DNA of 64,000 bases, taken from Pinus tabuliformis. Lineage: Eukaryota; Streptophyta; Pinopsida; Pinales; Pinaceae. The stretch lies in assembly GCA_031772625.1 (NCBI GenBank), contig CM062815.1:120761977-120825976 (forward strand), in the 5' to 3' direction. Made by a program: the position numbers and the translations under genes. Positions 1-10,949 of the stretch are shown here, piece after piece. The notes below the pieces were generated by a model, which was not told where the DNA came from, ran no database searches, and saw nothing but the letters and a program-made list of their open reading frames with translations. How positions within the stretch are numbered: the first letter of the stretch is position 1; each line of letters starts with the position of its first letter.

Positions 1-1030
1 TTTATTTTTATTTTTTTATCTCCTCTAAATTATTATAAATTTTGAATTATAACCACTTTACAAAATAAAACTCAAATTTAACTTTTAAAATAATATATTA
101 AATCTCAAACACAAATAAATTATAAGGAAATAATAAATTTCAATAAAAATAATAAATATGGAAAATAAATATTTAATATTATTAAAATTGAATAATTCAT
201 TTTCAATCATAATAAAGTAAATAATACTACACTTCTTCAATGGTAATTACTTTGTTATATACTTTGACACACTAATAATATTGATTAATCATATAAAATT
301 ATTATTTATACATAACTACAGTATAACTCAAAATAATAACGCGATCCCAATTAAACTTTATGTAATAAGGAACATAAAAAATATATACCTATCACTCTCA
401 TCATATACACATAAATCTCTATTTAAAAAAAACAAATTTTAGAAATTAATACTCAAAATTATTTTAATATCAGTAACTAAACTCTTATTCAAGTGACAAT
501 ACACCCAATGTTCATTTTCAAGTTAGTGTAAACTACCACCCTATGAAATGAATTAACAGATGAGCACCACATTTTCATGTAGGTTGGCAAGTAGGTGTTA
601 AAAATTCAAACCTACCTTGCTGACCAAACAACTTTCAAACATAGCCATGTGCATAAAGTTTCAATTCAAATCAAATAATATAATAAGGTTTTAATACATA
701 AAGTTTCCAATTCAAATCAAATAATATAATAAGTTTTTAAGTTATTAAATTTAAGTTCCATACACGTTTGTCTTTGTTTCTCCATGACCTCTATTTACCC
801 CTGCCTTTTCCTTCCGCCTTCCCTATGTCATTACATTATCATAATATGTTTTCAGAGAGAATAAAAATTTTGACCTTTATAATTATAGTTGTTTTCAACC
901 AAATATCCCTGTTAAACATGACTTAAGAGAGGATTAAACATATCATGTATATAATATTTTTTATGCTAATTTTTATTTTTGGTTGTTAATATGATAAAAT
1001 ATACAGCATTTTAATATACGAAGTTTAATC

Positions 1031-1117
1031 TCTTATTAACTTGTTACAATTTTTAAGTAAAATTTGATAAAATTCTTATTAACTTGTTACAATTTTTAAG
1101 TAAAATTTGATAAAATT
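1031..1117. repeat. Tandem duplication, about 43 bp unit x2
   Basis: The phrase TCTTATTAACTTGTTACAAT and its continuation occur twice back to back with nearly no difference, so this is a recent slippage or replication duplication. Confidence 0.8.
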
Positions 1118-1146
1118 CTTAAAAAAGATTAAGCCACGATACTTGT

Positions 1147-1312
1147 AAATAAAATAGTAAGATTTAACATAAAATATGAAACATATAAAATTAAAACATA
1201 ATGTTTGTAGAATGGTGATAGATTAAGCAAATATACCTAGAAATAAAATAGTAAGTTTTAACATAAAATATGAAACTTACAAAATTAAAGCATAATATTT
1301 GTAGCATGGTGA
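1147..1312. repeat. Direct repeat, about 94 bp period x2
   Basis: AAATAAAATAGTAAG.TTTAACATAAAATATGAAAC plus the following 50 bases occur twice with a few differences, ending each time in TTTGTAG.ATGGTGA. Noncoding. Confidence 0.7.
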
Positions 1313-1360
1313 GATCATTTATTATCATTTGGAGTGGGTTTTTAATTAGCGATAGAAACA

Positions 1361-1984
1361 CATATTCTTAGTGGTAGGTTCCATCATTTTCTAACCCCAA
1401 GGGATTTGGTTTCCTTGAGTAGGACCAAATGAAACTTTTTCTCATCAATAGAAAAGGTAGACACATTGTGCACTCTCTCCCACAACTTTCAAAGCAATTG
1501 ATTGAATTTGTGCTAACAACTCTAGTGTGATGGCTAAAAGTGGGATGAGAAGGGCCAAACGGCTCAGGATTCATTGTAGCTAGGGAATCACCCTAGAACT
1601 ATAGCAAATATGGTAAGTGGTGCATATTTATTCTAATATTTGGAATTGCATAATACCATACTATCACAAATTGGCATAAATCATTTTGAATTCCTACCAT
1701 AAGAAAGTATCAACAGTTTATATGCTATTAAATAAAACATCATTATGCTTCTTCTAAAGTAAATAAAGAGGTTTAAACTAACAAGGAGCCAAGTTGCCTT
1801 AAACTCAATATCCCACCCGAACCTATGCTCTAGTGTGGTAGCTTTTGATAAGAAGGAAGCTAAGAGGTATGAATGTCAAAGAGACTTTTGAGAATGCATC
1901 ACTAGATTACATTTGAGAAAGGAAAATCTTGGAGATAAAAGACATAGTTAGAACTTATCCATAGTGACATATGATGAATCAACC
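1361..1984. other. Unassigned sequence before Copia remnant A
   Basis: Short open stretches exist on both strands but none resembles a family I know. It may be earlier parts of Copia remnant A that have decayed beyond recognition, or plain intergenic DNA. Confidence 0.3.
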
Positions 1985-2371
1985 ACCATTAGAGTATGCA
2001 AGTATGTTTTGATCTTCAATGGTGACTTTTTAGATACAATTGGGTATATATTTGAAGAAGAAGGACCACATCTTTGAAAAGTTCAAAGAGTTTAGCAAAT
2101 TGGTTGAAAAGAAATGTAGTCGAACTACGAAATATTTAAGAACTAAAAGTGGAGGATAATATATGTGCAATGCATTTGAGAGATACTTGTCACAACGTGA
2201 TTCTATTAGTAGATATTTGTACCTTACACATACCAATAGAATGATGTTGCAAAATGGAAGAATAGAAATTGGTTCAATGGCAAGGTGTTTGCTTCAAGCC
2301 AAAATGTTGACTAAATTTTGGGCAAGGGTTGTCAACTAATCGATTCTTTTGAGCATGATTCAAACAATTTT
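1985..2371 (+). mobile_element. Copia remnant A, left part (integrase region)
   Basis: Translations show integrase-like pieces of a Ty1/Copia polyprotein: KKKDHIFEKFKEF matches the region following the second catalytic Asp, LRTKSGG resembles the L-R-S-D-N-G-G-E motif, and MARCLLQAKMLTKFWA matches the conserved MARCMLQAKNLPKFWAEA segment. The element is old and heavily broken. It ends abruptly at the 5-bp duplication flanking Copia element B and continues on the far side of that insertion, at 22848. It is the oldest layer of the nested stack. Confidence 0.7.
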
Positions 2372-2376
2372 ATTGT
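2372..2376. repeat. Target-site duplication of Copia element B, left copy
   Basis: ATTGT lies immediately before the TGAAAAATGCAGC start of the left LTR. The same five bases follow the right LTR at 22843-22847. This is the standard 5-bp duplication of LTR-element integration. Confidence 0.85.
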
Positions 2377-3239
2377 TGAAAAATGCAGCAAGAAATTTTC
2401 AATTTGATTATGCTTTGATTACATTGAGAAAACTCAAATTTCCACATCAGTAGATAACTTGGATGCAGTTAACTTGTGTGACATGGCTTGTGTCACCCAA
2501 TTTACTCAGTAAATTCGAGTTGGAGGAGTTAGAGTTTAGTTAAGCATGTGTGACTGCTAATATGTAGCAATCAAGATCATTTTTGTCAAGTTGTTTTCAA
2601 TTAAACTAGTTCCAACAATTGGAGGAATTAGTGGAAGGTTAGTTGTGCAGTGGGAATGCAGTCAAACTCGGTTATCATCCAGTTAACTAATCAATCAATC
2701 CAAAATAGCCAGTGCATGAAGATAATTCGAGTTCCCCAGTTGTGGTGAAAATTCCAAGGTAGTGTAACACCAGTTGTAGACTAGTCTTGAATGTATAGGT
2801 GTTTCATGCAGTCAGATGATCAACCTTGTGAATTTCAAAATTCATTTTAGAGAAATTCCTAAATAATAGGGACCTGATTTCTCAAGGAATTGCGCAAGGA
2901 AATACGGGCTAATGTAGAGGAAGAAATTGACTAAGTCTGGCTCAGAGCTTCTCAGTGAGTAGAGAGATAGGTTATTCACTTGCAGGTTGTGCTCAAATAA
3001 GAAAAGAAATTGTAATACATCTTTATTCATCAGATTAATGCAAGCAAACATTGTGGTTTTTAGACAATTTCTTTCCCCACGAAAAATATTGTGTGCATGT
3101 GTGTTATTTCTTATTGCATTTCTGGAATTTTAGTTCTAAATTGTGAATTAAATTCCACAGAGCAGTAGGGTAGGTTTGTGTCTTGTGATTTTGATTAAAA
3201 CTTCATGAGAAGTTTCAAATCTACACCATAATTTCTACA
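2377..3239 (+). repeat. 5' LTR of Copia element B
   Basis: 863 bp beginning TGAAAAATGCAGC and ending ATTTCTACA, followed directly by the tRNA-Met primer-binding site. It aligns along its length with 21999-22842, for example ACTTGGATGCAGTTAACTT and GTGACATGGCTTGTGTCACC in both. Confidence 0.9.
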
Positions 3240-3254
3240 TGGTATCAGAGCAGG
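3240..3254 (+). other. Primer-binding site of Copia element B (initiator tRNA-Met)
   Basis: TGGTATCAGAGCAGG directly after the 5' LTR. TGGTATCAGAGC is the classic complement of the plant initiator tRNA-Met 3' end used by Copia elements. Confidence 0.9.
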
Positions 3255-3329
3255 ATTCACATTAGAGTAGAAATTTAGAATTTCTTTCTCAATAGGTGTG
3301 AATTTGCAGTTCAATGTAGTAGGATCTCT

Positions 3330-4019
3330 TTAGAGCTGAGAAGATGATCTTCAATGGGATGAGGCTAGAGTATGCCTTGGAAGTCATCTCTAAATTCATC
3401 ACATGGAAGCGATATTCGATGACAATGAGTTGCTAGAATACATCAAGAAAGATTTTGTAAAACCAACAGAATCTGATGCCTAGAACCTTGCTTAGTGGAA
3501 GAAAGATGTAGCTAAGGCAAGGATAATACTATTGGAAGGAGTATGAGAACACATTGTCACCAATATCCATGGGAAAGAAACTCCTTATGCAATGTGACAG
3601 ACACTGACTAATCTGTTCTAGAATAGTAGTGACCACATGATGTTGGAACACAGGGATAATCTTTGAAATAGATATATGCAGAGGAATGACACCATCCCAC
3701 AGTATCTGAGCAGGTTCACACAAGTTCTTGATGATATTGTAGGAGTCGATGTTGCTATTTCAAAGGTTGGCTTGTTAAGCCTAGCCCTTCTAGACCTTCT
3801 CGATTGTTGGCATAGCTACCAAGGTTTGGTGAATGGGTGGGAGAAACTACCGAATTGGGAACGCTTATGGTTTGATTTGGTGCAAGATGAAATAAGGCAT
3901 AATGATAGAGATGGGACTTCATCCAAGGGAGAGGATGAAAAAATCATTGCATTAGTTGGAAAGGGAAAGAAGGGAAAAGGGAAGAAATATCAAACCAAAC
4001 TAGAATCTAGCCAAGGGGG
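3330..4019 (+). pseudogene. Gag region of Copia element B
   Basis: The translated region shows Copia gag features: ELLEYIKKDFVKP, a W-K-K-D-x-A-K-A-x-I type segment, TPYAMWQTLTNLF (compare the usual K-E-x-W-D-x-L-x-x-x-F), HMMLEHRDNL, MQRNDTIPQYLSRFTQVLD, and a basic tail of repeated GKGKK. It would form the nucleocapsid shell of the virus-like particle. The region is broken. It stops at the LTR of the inserted Gypsy element C. Confidence 0.75.
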
Positions 4020-5569
4020 TGTTGAAGCCCCGCAAATCGGGTCTATAACAAGGGAGATACCCATCTGGTCCAGACCTTGAAAGTAGATCATTTTCCGTTT
4101 GGGATGGTGGGTCCGATTGGGGATAATGGGACCAGTTTCCCAATTTGTGTGTGTGTGATGAGAATTGATATTTCCTTTTCTAATGATTTCTAAGTAAAAT
4201 GCTTTTAATCTAAGTCTAATTTAAAACATGCAATTGTATTCTAATGAACAGAAATATCTAATTCTAAAACTAACCCGGGATTTAACTTTTCAGTTATGCG
4301 ATCTAAAATAATTTCTAACAGCAATTGGTAATAAATATCATTCAATTGCTACGAGAAAAGAATTCGATAAAAATAAATTGTTTCATATAAAAAGTTAGCC
4401 GAAACAATTGTGAGAAGCATATCACATAATAAGTCATTCATACATTAAAGCATAAATAGAATAGTCACCATCGTACAAAAGTGCCAAATGATAACTCAAA
4501 CATTCAAGCCTTCATATATAAATAATTGAACATAAATATTACTTTAACACATAAGCAGAAATCATTAAGAGATAAAAGTACCATTGATAACAAGTTCTAC
4601 TCATGAGCTTCAACAATATAGATTTATCTCTTCCTAATTCAACATCTACTAAGAGTACAAAAGTGCATTTCAGTAGTAGACATTAAACATAAATATAAAT
4701 AAATATCGTTCCATTCATTCATCAAAACCTCCTCCGAGGGTGCAGAAGTGCATGTTTTGAGGAAACATTTTTGACAAATTTCAGGACCCCTCTCTAAATG
4801 CATGAGAGGGGTTAAAATACTAAATACTAAAAATAGTTTATTACAAAAATATAGGAGGAGGTTTAAATGACCGTCCTTATCTAAGGCAAAAATAAATTTA
4901 AAATAAAACTAAAACTGAATCTAGAAATTAACTATCTATCTGTTCTCTGAGATTGCAAGCATTCAGCATCAGCTTGAGGAGCGTCAGTTGGCCGACCTCC
5001 GATTTTAGTTGCCCTACGAAAACAGAATTGGCAAGTTCTGGCACTATCTTCTCGGCAAAGTTCGTAAGGCATTTCAGAGTCATGCATTGACTGTGCGGTT
5101 TAACCAAGTACTGCCAGTAAGAATTCCAATTCAACTTCGTTAATTTCTTGATGAACTATGCTCTTTCCTCAGCTTTTTGTCTCCAGCTTGTCTGCAGTTG
5201 CTATGCCTTTGGGAGAAATCCCGGAGTGGTCTCTGATATGAGGTTTGCTCTATACAGGTTTTCATTGACATAGTCAATGACATTGTTTTCCACTGTAGCT
5301 ACTTCTTCTACTGCCTGTTCTACCTTCCTAACCTATGCGTCCCACTTATGAGACAACGTTTCTTTGTGAGCTTCATTGATTCAGAGCACACCTGCTTTAT
5401 TTCCTTCTTCCGATTCCTACCAAGCGTTAGGTTTCAGCCAAATCCGCTTACCGCCCAAGGGTGTCCCTGATAAATATCGCCGGTTTTGGAGCACGAGTCT
5501 CGCCTTTAGCCTTTAGTGCTTTTCCCTACGGTTTTCTTGGCTTACATGCGACCGAGCGCTCCGGGGCTT
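4020..5569 (-). repeat. 3' LTR of Gypsy element C
   Basis: Starts (plus strand) TGTTGAAGCCCCG and ends near CGCTCCGGGGCTT. It aligns with 12655-14217 throughout, for example GATGGTGGGTCCGA.TGGGG and CATGCGACCGAGCGCTCC. The ends carry an inverted AAGCCCCG/CGGGGCTT pair. A purine tract lies on the minus strand just inside it. Confidence 0.85.
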
Positions 5570-5590
5570 TCCTTCTCGAGGGGTTTTGCC
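5570..5590 (-). other. Polypurine tract of Gypsy element C
   Basis: On the minus strand CTCGAGAAGGAAAG lies immediately upstream of the 3' LTR, where the plus-strand primer of reverse transcription is expected. Confidence 0.6.
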
Positions 5591-5668
5591 CAACGATGTG
5601 TGATTAGTGCTAAGCGCTAATCGCACATCAAAAACTACCTCCTTTTCCCAATTCGGGCTTCCCAGGTG

Positions 5669-6067
5669 CTAGTTTTGCCTCCTGCATGGTTCTAGTATAT
5701 GATACATAAACCTTAACTCTTGCGGAGTGAATGACCCAATGAAGTCTTGGCTCCGAGACTTGAATTGTCTGTCTGATATATCAGCATTATCCAGTGCCCA
5801 CTTGACCATGTCTGTGTATGAAAGTATTTTAGGTCTTGTTGCTATTCGATGCAAGAATGAACATGCAAGTTTAGTAATTGATGCTTCAGATGACCTGCGT
5901 GAGTTTGTTGTTGCTTTAACTTCCATGACTCTAGGGTTTTCTTCTTCGAGCAGACTGTACATGCCTTCCCAAGTGGTTGTGCCGACATCTTTGTTACAGG
6001 TGGTTTCTATGTATAAGGGCATTATCTCTTTGTCCTCAGCAACCAGAGCTTTTCCCTTCTTTCCCAT
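5669..6067 (-). CDS. Extra reading frame of Gypsy element C downstream of integrase
   Basis: A 132-codon open frame on the same strand as pol, between integrase and the 3' LTR. The N-terminal part is charged. The C-terminal half contains TRPKILSYTDMVKWALDN and DFIGSFTPQELRFMYHILEP. The S-F-x-P-x-x-L-x-x-M-Y-x-I-x-E-P pattern reminds me of extra frames and plant-mobile-domain-like proteins in other large plant Gypsy elements, where a short F-x-P-x-x-x-x-x-x-Y motif recurs; this is recollection, not a search. Function is unknown. It lacks membrane segments, so an envelope protein is unlikely. Confidence 0.5.
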   Translation of the reverse strand: MGKKGKALVAEDKEIMPLYIETTCNKDVGTTTWEGMYSLLEEENPRVMEVKATTNSRRSSEASITKLACSFLHRIATRPKILSYTDMVKWALDNADISDRQFKSRSQDFIGSFTPQELRFMYHILEPCRRQN

Positions 6068-6279
6068 TACACTCTGAACACTGTTGCGTATATTATTCTG
6101 CTTTCCGCTCCTGCAAATTTACAAGTAAGGAAAGAATAATGGTAAGAGATAAGGTGACGGGAAAGCTCTTAATGCCAAAATCATATCAAATATATCACCC
6201 TACGTGAAACAACCTTTCGATCAGATCTAAATATTATCTCATAAATGACCATCAACTAACCATTAAATTGACATTAATG

Positions 6280-6680
6280 CCCATAACTTGGTATCGAATT
6301 ACGAGAAAAACTTTATTGAACGATGAGCCCTGCAGATCTGTGATAAAGCGATTTTGCGATTTGCTTCGCAATATCACAAATCACAATATCGCTAATCTGT
6401 TTTGTTAACAATCATTTATCACCTCATGTTTCTGCGAGATGCGATTTGCGAGATGCCCTATCACATATCGCTGGATCGGGATATTTTACCTTAGGTGATA
6501 CTTGTGGCATATGAAATCTGCGATGTGACGAATCTTTAAGGCGCGCGATCTCGCATCGCGTTTTTGCAATTTTGAAAGCTTGTTTATATGATGTCCTCCA
6601 TTACCCTTTGCGATGCGATGTTTTATTGTTGAGAGAATGATTTTATTCAGAACTTATCATAAAACTTAAGTTTTTTGGGT
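6280..6680. repeat. GCGAT/ATCGC-rich segment inside Gypsy element C
   Basis: A run of about 350 bp with many close variants of GCGAT, TGCGATTTGC, CGCAAT and ATCGC in both orientations, in an otherwise AT-rich sequence. It lies between the extra reading frame and integrase. A similar motif cluster occurs in both LTRs of element D (near 15390-15860 and 19810-20230). No coding frame crosses it. Confidence 0.55.
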
Positions 6681-6913
6681 TTTGTGGGTGTTTTCCTAAG
6701 TTTATGATAGTATGTTTTATTTAAAGGGAAATATAAGTGCTACTTTTTATTTTTTTAGAAGGGTCCCCATTTATTTAGTATTAGTAATAAAACTAAATAA
6801 AAAGGGGGGTTGTTGCTGGCCACAAAGCTTGAATCAAAGGAAGCCTTTACTAATGCTTGATGATGAGCGTGTGTTATTTTAGCTTGTTCTCATTGCTCTT
6901 CTAGCTTAAGGAT

Positions 6914-7615
6914 CTACAGTTGTCTTAGTTGTAAAGATGAAGTTGGTGTTTCATCAATAAATTGAACTAAGGCCAAAGAAGGAATTGCTAGATGAGTTGG
7001 GAGAACTACTTCGTTCCCATAAAATAAATTAAAGGTCAAAGTTCCAAAGGAAGCCTTTTGGGTTATTCGGTCTGCCCACAGAGCATACATCAAAGATTTG
7101 TGCCAATTTTTATGATTCTGATCAATGGTTCGCTTAATGATTCTGATTAAGTTTTTATTTGTTGATTTGGCCAACCCGTTCCCTTGTGGCTAATAATTGG
7201 CAGAATATTTATGCTTAAAACCTCTTTTAAGTGCAAATTCAGTCATAGAATTACCAAAAAAATATGATGCATTATCAAACATTAAAGCAGAGGGTAAACC
7301 AAACTTGGTAATTATGAACTGATCTATGAAATCAATGATGTGTTCAACATTAGCTGTCTTGAGAGGAACTGCTTCTACCCATTTAGTAAAATAATCTGTA
7401 GCTGTAAGGATATACCTATGCTGTTTAGAAGAGTGATGAACGATCTCACCTATTATATCCAATCCCCATTGATCAAAGGGTTGATCGATATTGACTGGTT
7501 GCAAAGGAAACGATGGTTTCTTCTGTCTTCTAGTAGCAGTTTGACAAACTTGACATTTCCTTACATAGCTATGCACATCTTTAAATAGTGTAGGCCAATA
7601 GTATCCTGCACGCAA
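6914..7615 (-). pseudogene. Integrase region of Gypsy element C
   Basis: Encodes the zinc-binding C-x2-C part (CQVCQTATRR) preceded by GYYWPTLFKDVHSYVRKC, then the catalytic core with PFDQWGLDIIGE (first Asp) and ATDYFTKWVEAVPL, followed by TKFGLPSALMFDNASYF and the C-terminal W-H-K-S-L-x-x-A-L-W-A segment with GNEVVLPTHLAIPSL. Typical for Gypsy integrase, which inserts the cDNA into host DNA. No chromodomain follows. Broken. Confidence 0.85.
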
Positions 7616-7675
7616 AATTTTACGTGTTGTAGCATCTCTCGCATAATGTCCAGCTGCTGGTCCATCATGGAGTTC

Positions 7676-8896
7676 CTACAACACCTTTTCAGCTTCATAT
7701 TTCTCAAGACATCGAAGGAGAATAGAATCATAATTCATCCTAAAAAGTACATCATTTATGAGTTGATATTGCTTAGCCTTCAATATTAGGGCTCTTTTCT
7801 TTGTATAATCCAGATTTGAAGGAGCATATCCGTTCTTTAGATAAAATATGATATCAGCATATATTGATTCAATATCGTTTAGGCTTACCTCATACATTTG
7901 TACTTCTTGATTTGGAGATGGTATTTTAGAAATAAGCGATGCTCCAACCAACATTTTGCAAAAGCCTTGACCTTTTACAATATTTGCTGGCTTAATCTCA
8001 ATGTTGTATTCTTGTAAGGCAGTGACCCAATTTGCTCTCTTTTCACCCACGTCTTTCTGTACTAAGAGATTTCTTACCGCTGGAAACGGTACTATGATCT
8101 TTGTATGGGTTTTAAGAAGAAAGGGTCTAAAATGCTTGATCGCTTTGAAAATAGCATAAGCTTGTTTCTCAACGTCAGAATAATTTAATTCAGCCCCTTG
8201 CAGATTTGAACTAAAAAAGGCAATTGGGGCTTCCGCCTTGTCTTGATTGGCTTGAGTGAGTATCGCAGCATATGATTTATTAGAGGCAAATGTATACAAA
8301 ATGAAAGGATCGGAAAAATTTGGAGTTGCTAAGGATGGGGCATTAATAATCACTTGCTTAATCAGATTAAACACTTCATATTCTTCTTGGCCCCATTTAA
8401 AGAGTGAATTCTTCTTGATCATTGCTTGTAATGGTGACACAATCCTTGAGAAGTCTGGAACAAATCTTTTGACAAAATTAATCTGGCCAAGGAAGGATTG
8501 CATGGCTTTCTTATTATGAGGCAAGGATATTTCAGAAATCTCCTTAATTCTATCGGGATCAATATGGATTCCAGATTTTGACACTATAAATCCAAGAAGT
8601 TTTCCTTCACTTAATGCAAAAAATGAATTTTTTGGGTTAAGCCAGATCCCATACCTTTGGCAACGTTGGAAGATCTGCTTTAAGTCTCTAAGGTGATTAC
8701 CACGTTTTTTAGAATATACAGTTATATCATCCAAGTAAATCACCACTGATTTGTTTACTAATCCCTTAAATGTGATGTCCATGGCCCTTTGAAATGTAGT
8801 GCCAACGTTAATCAGACCAAAAGGCATCTTTTGATATGCGTAAGTACCCCATTTGGTTCTGAACGTGGTTTTTAGCTGATCGTCAAGATGGACCAA
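7676..8896 (-). pseudogene. Reverse transcriptase (C-terminal) and RNase H of Gypsy element C
   Basis: Long open frame that contains QKMPFGLINVGTTFQRAMD and the catalytic box VIYLDDITVYS (about 8740-8715), followed by the connection LGFIVSKSGIHIDPDRI and SFLGQINFVKRFVPDFS. The usual Gypsy RNase H comes next (FILYTFASNKSYAAILTQ, KQAYAIFKAIKHFRPF). These copy the genomic RNA into cDNA and remove the RNA strand. It continues the frame to its right in the element and leads into integrase. Confidence 0.9.
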
Positions 8897-8899
8897 AAC

Positions 8900-10843
8900 C
8901 TAATTGTAGCCGGAGAAAACATCTAAAAAGGACATTAATTCTGATCCTGCAACTGCTTGCAATATTTGTTCCATAAGAGGCAGGGGAAAATTATCCTTTT
9001 CACAGGCTTTGTTAAGATTTCGAAAGTCAATACAAATTCTAATATCTCCATTTTTCTTTCTGACTGGAACCAAGTTGGAAACCCATCTAGAATTTCGAAC
9101 GGGAAAAATAATTTTGGCTTTCAATAATTTATTGAGCTCAGATTTAATCCGGCTTTCCAGATTAGGATGGATCTTCCTTAGCTTTTGCTGGATAGGTTTT
9201 TCATTAGCTATCATTGGGATAGTATGCTGAATGATTGAAGTGTCGTAAGTCTTAAGGTCGTTGTAGTTCCATGCAAAGAAACTTTTGTATTGTTTCAGGA
9301 GACGAACATAGGCTAATTTTTCTTTTGAGGCTAGGCCAAGACCTAGGTTGATATTACGTGGCTTGGTATCTGTTCCCAGGTTTACTAATTCATAGTTCAG
9401 AGTTGAGCTCTGGAGTTTTGAATTGGTAGACCTTTTAAATCGGTCTTTCAAATCATATAGGTCTTCCAACTTGACCAAAGATTTTGGTATGGCATTATTG
9501 GTGCTTTCTTGTTGTAACTTCTTGTCATATCGGTCTTCATCAATTATTTGATTAGTGTAATATCCTTCTGATGTCAGGAAACTTACAATATCGGGGTCAT
9601 CGTTAAAAATTCTCCAGTTTGTAACATTATCAGGGATGGAGGGCCTAAAGATTAATTCGATTAAGAATCTGTCTGGGCTATAGTCATCTAAGGGAATGAG
9701 CTTGGAAGCTACATTAGCCAGGAGGTCAGCACTAGCATTTTGGAGTCTGGGAATAGATGAAATGTTGAATGCTATAAAATTTTCAGTTAGATCTTGCACT
9801 AAAGATTGATAATGCTTTAAATGACCTGATAAACAATGTATAGTATTTCGTACCTGTTTAATAACGATCTCAGAATCTCCAAAGACTTGTAGATATTTGA
9901 TATCTAATCTGATTGCCTTGTACAGTCCTTGGACTAGAGCTTCGTACTCTGCAGTGTTGTTTGTGCAATCGAACTCAAGTATACATGTTAGCATAGTTTT
10001 TTTTCCCTCTAGACTAACTAATACACATCCTGCTCCTGCTCCATCATTAGACTTAGAACCATCAAAAAATAATTTCCAAAATAAAGAAGTATTTACAGGA
10101 CTATCTATAAAATTAACACATTTAGAACTATCTGTTTGAGAAAAGTTTTCTACTTGAGACAGAACAAAATGTTCTAAGTAAGGCAAAGTATGAGCATTAA
10201 AATTTCCTAAGAAAGAGTCAACAGAATAGTTTCCAATTATATTGTTGTTGTATGCTACAGGTTCATTTTCTCTTTCCAATTCCGTCACTATGTATTTTTG
10301 GTGTCTTTCTCGCTCAACCTTTATCTGATTTGGTTTACCATTGTAAGGGAGCCACATATGTGACCAGTCGGTTGCAAAGTATCCATGAAGCTTTTCAGAC
10401 CAATCCATACTAAGAATTAAGCCATAAAATTCTGGAATGTCTGTAGCAAAAATATTAATTACTTGACATAGTTTTGGATTAGATGACAACCTTATGGTAA
10501 CTTGATTTAGTTCACCAATTACTTCAACCTGCGATTGGTCCAGCTGAACTATGCGTACTGCATATTTTTGAGGTTGGATGTTTAACTTTGCACATATTGT
10601 TTTAGGTAAGATATTAGATGAAGCTCCTGAATCTACCAAACAATTATGCAAGTTTTTATTGAAAATTTTGTAATTTAGAAGGAATGAAGGAGTATGGGAT
10701 TTTGACCTACCTCCAATTAAAGCAATATCATTAGGATCAACTTTATTTGCCATATTAGTTGGAGGTCTCCCCATCTCATGAGAAGCTTGTGAGATTACAG
10801 CAGTAGGCAGAGGTGCAACATGTATTGCATGTAACTCTTTCAA
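8900..10843 (-). pseudogene. Protease, extra RNase H and reverse transcriptase (N-terminal) of Gypsy element C
   Basis: 647-codon open frame. Residues 60-150 form an aspartic protease (LVDSGASSNILPK, catalytic D-S-G at about residue 71). Residues 256-380 form a complete-looking second RNase H of the archaeal/plant type, with the four acidic positions visible: FFDGS, NTAEYEAL, VFGDSE and SADLLAN. From about residue 500 the reverse transcriptase begins: HTIPMIANEKPIQQKLR, VRNSRWVSNLVPVRKKNG, ICIDFRNLNKACEKDNFPLP and SFLDVFSGYN. Finding RNase H between protease and reverse transcriptase is the notable part; most Tat elements described carry the second copy after the usual RNase H. Confidence 0.85.
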
Positions 10844-10949
10844 AGTAGCTTTTGTTGATGTTTCAATTTGCTCAATTCATTAAAAGTGATGTTAGCCCTA
10901 GTCTTCTTCATGTCTTCTATGATATTATACTCCATCTCATCATAAACAA

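Larger units (their letters stand above)
1..1360. other. AT-rich intergenic DNA with short local duplications
   Basis: Very AT-rich sequence without a convincing coding stretch. It holds a direct repeat of about 43 bp (1031-1117), a looser one of about 94 bp period (1147-1312), and a repeated AATTCAAATCAAATAATA-type phrase near 660-745. No transposon end or gene could be recognised. Confidence 0.6.

Noticed and set aside
8256-10139. Plus-strand reading frames across the Gypsy pol region
   Set aside because: They lie opposite well-supported pol domains on the minus strand and show no domain of their own.
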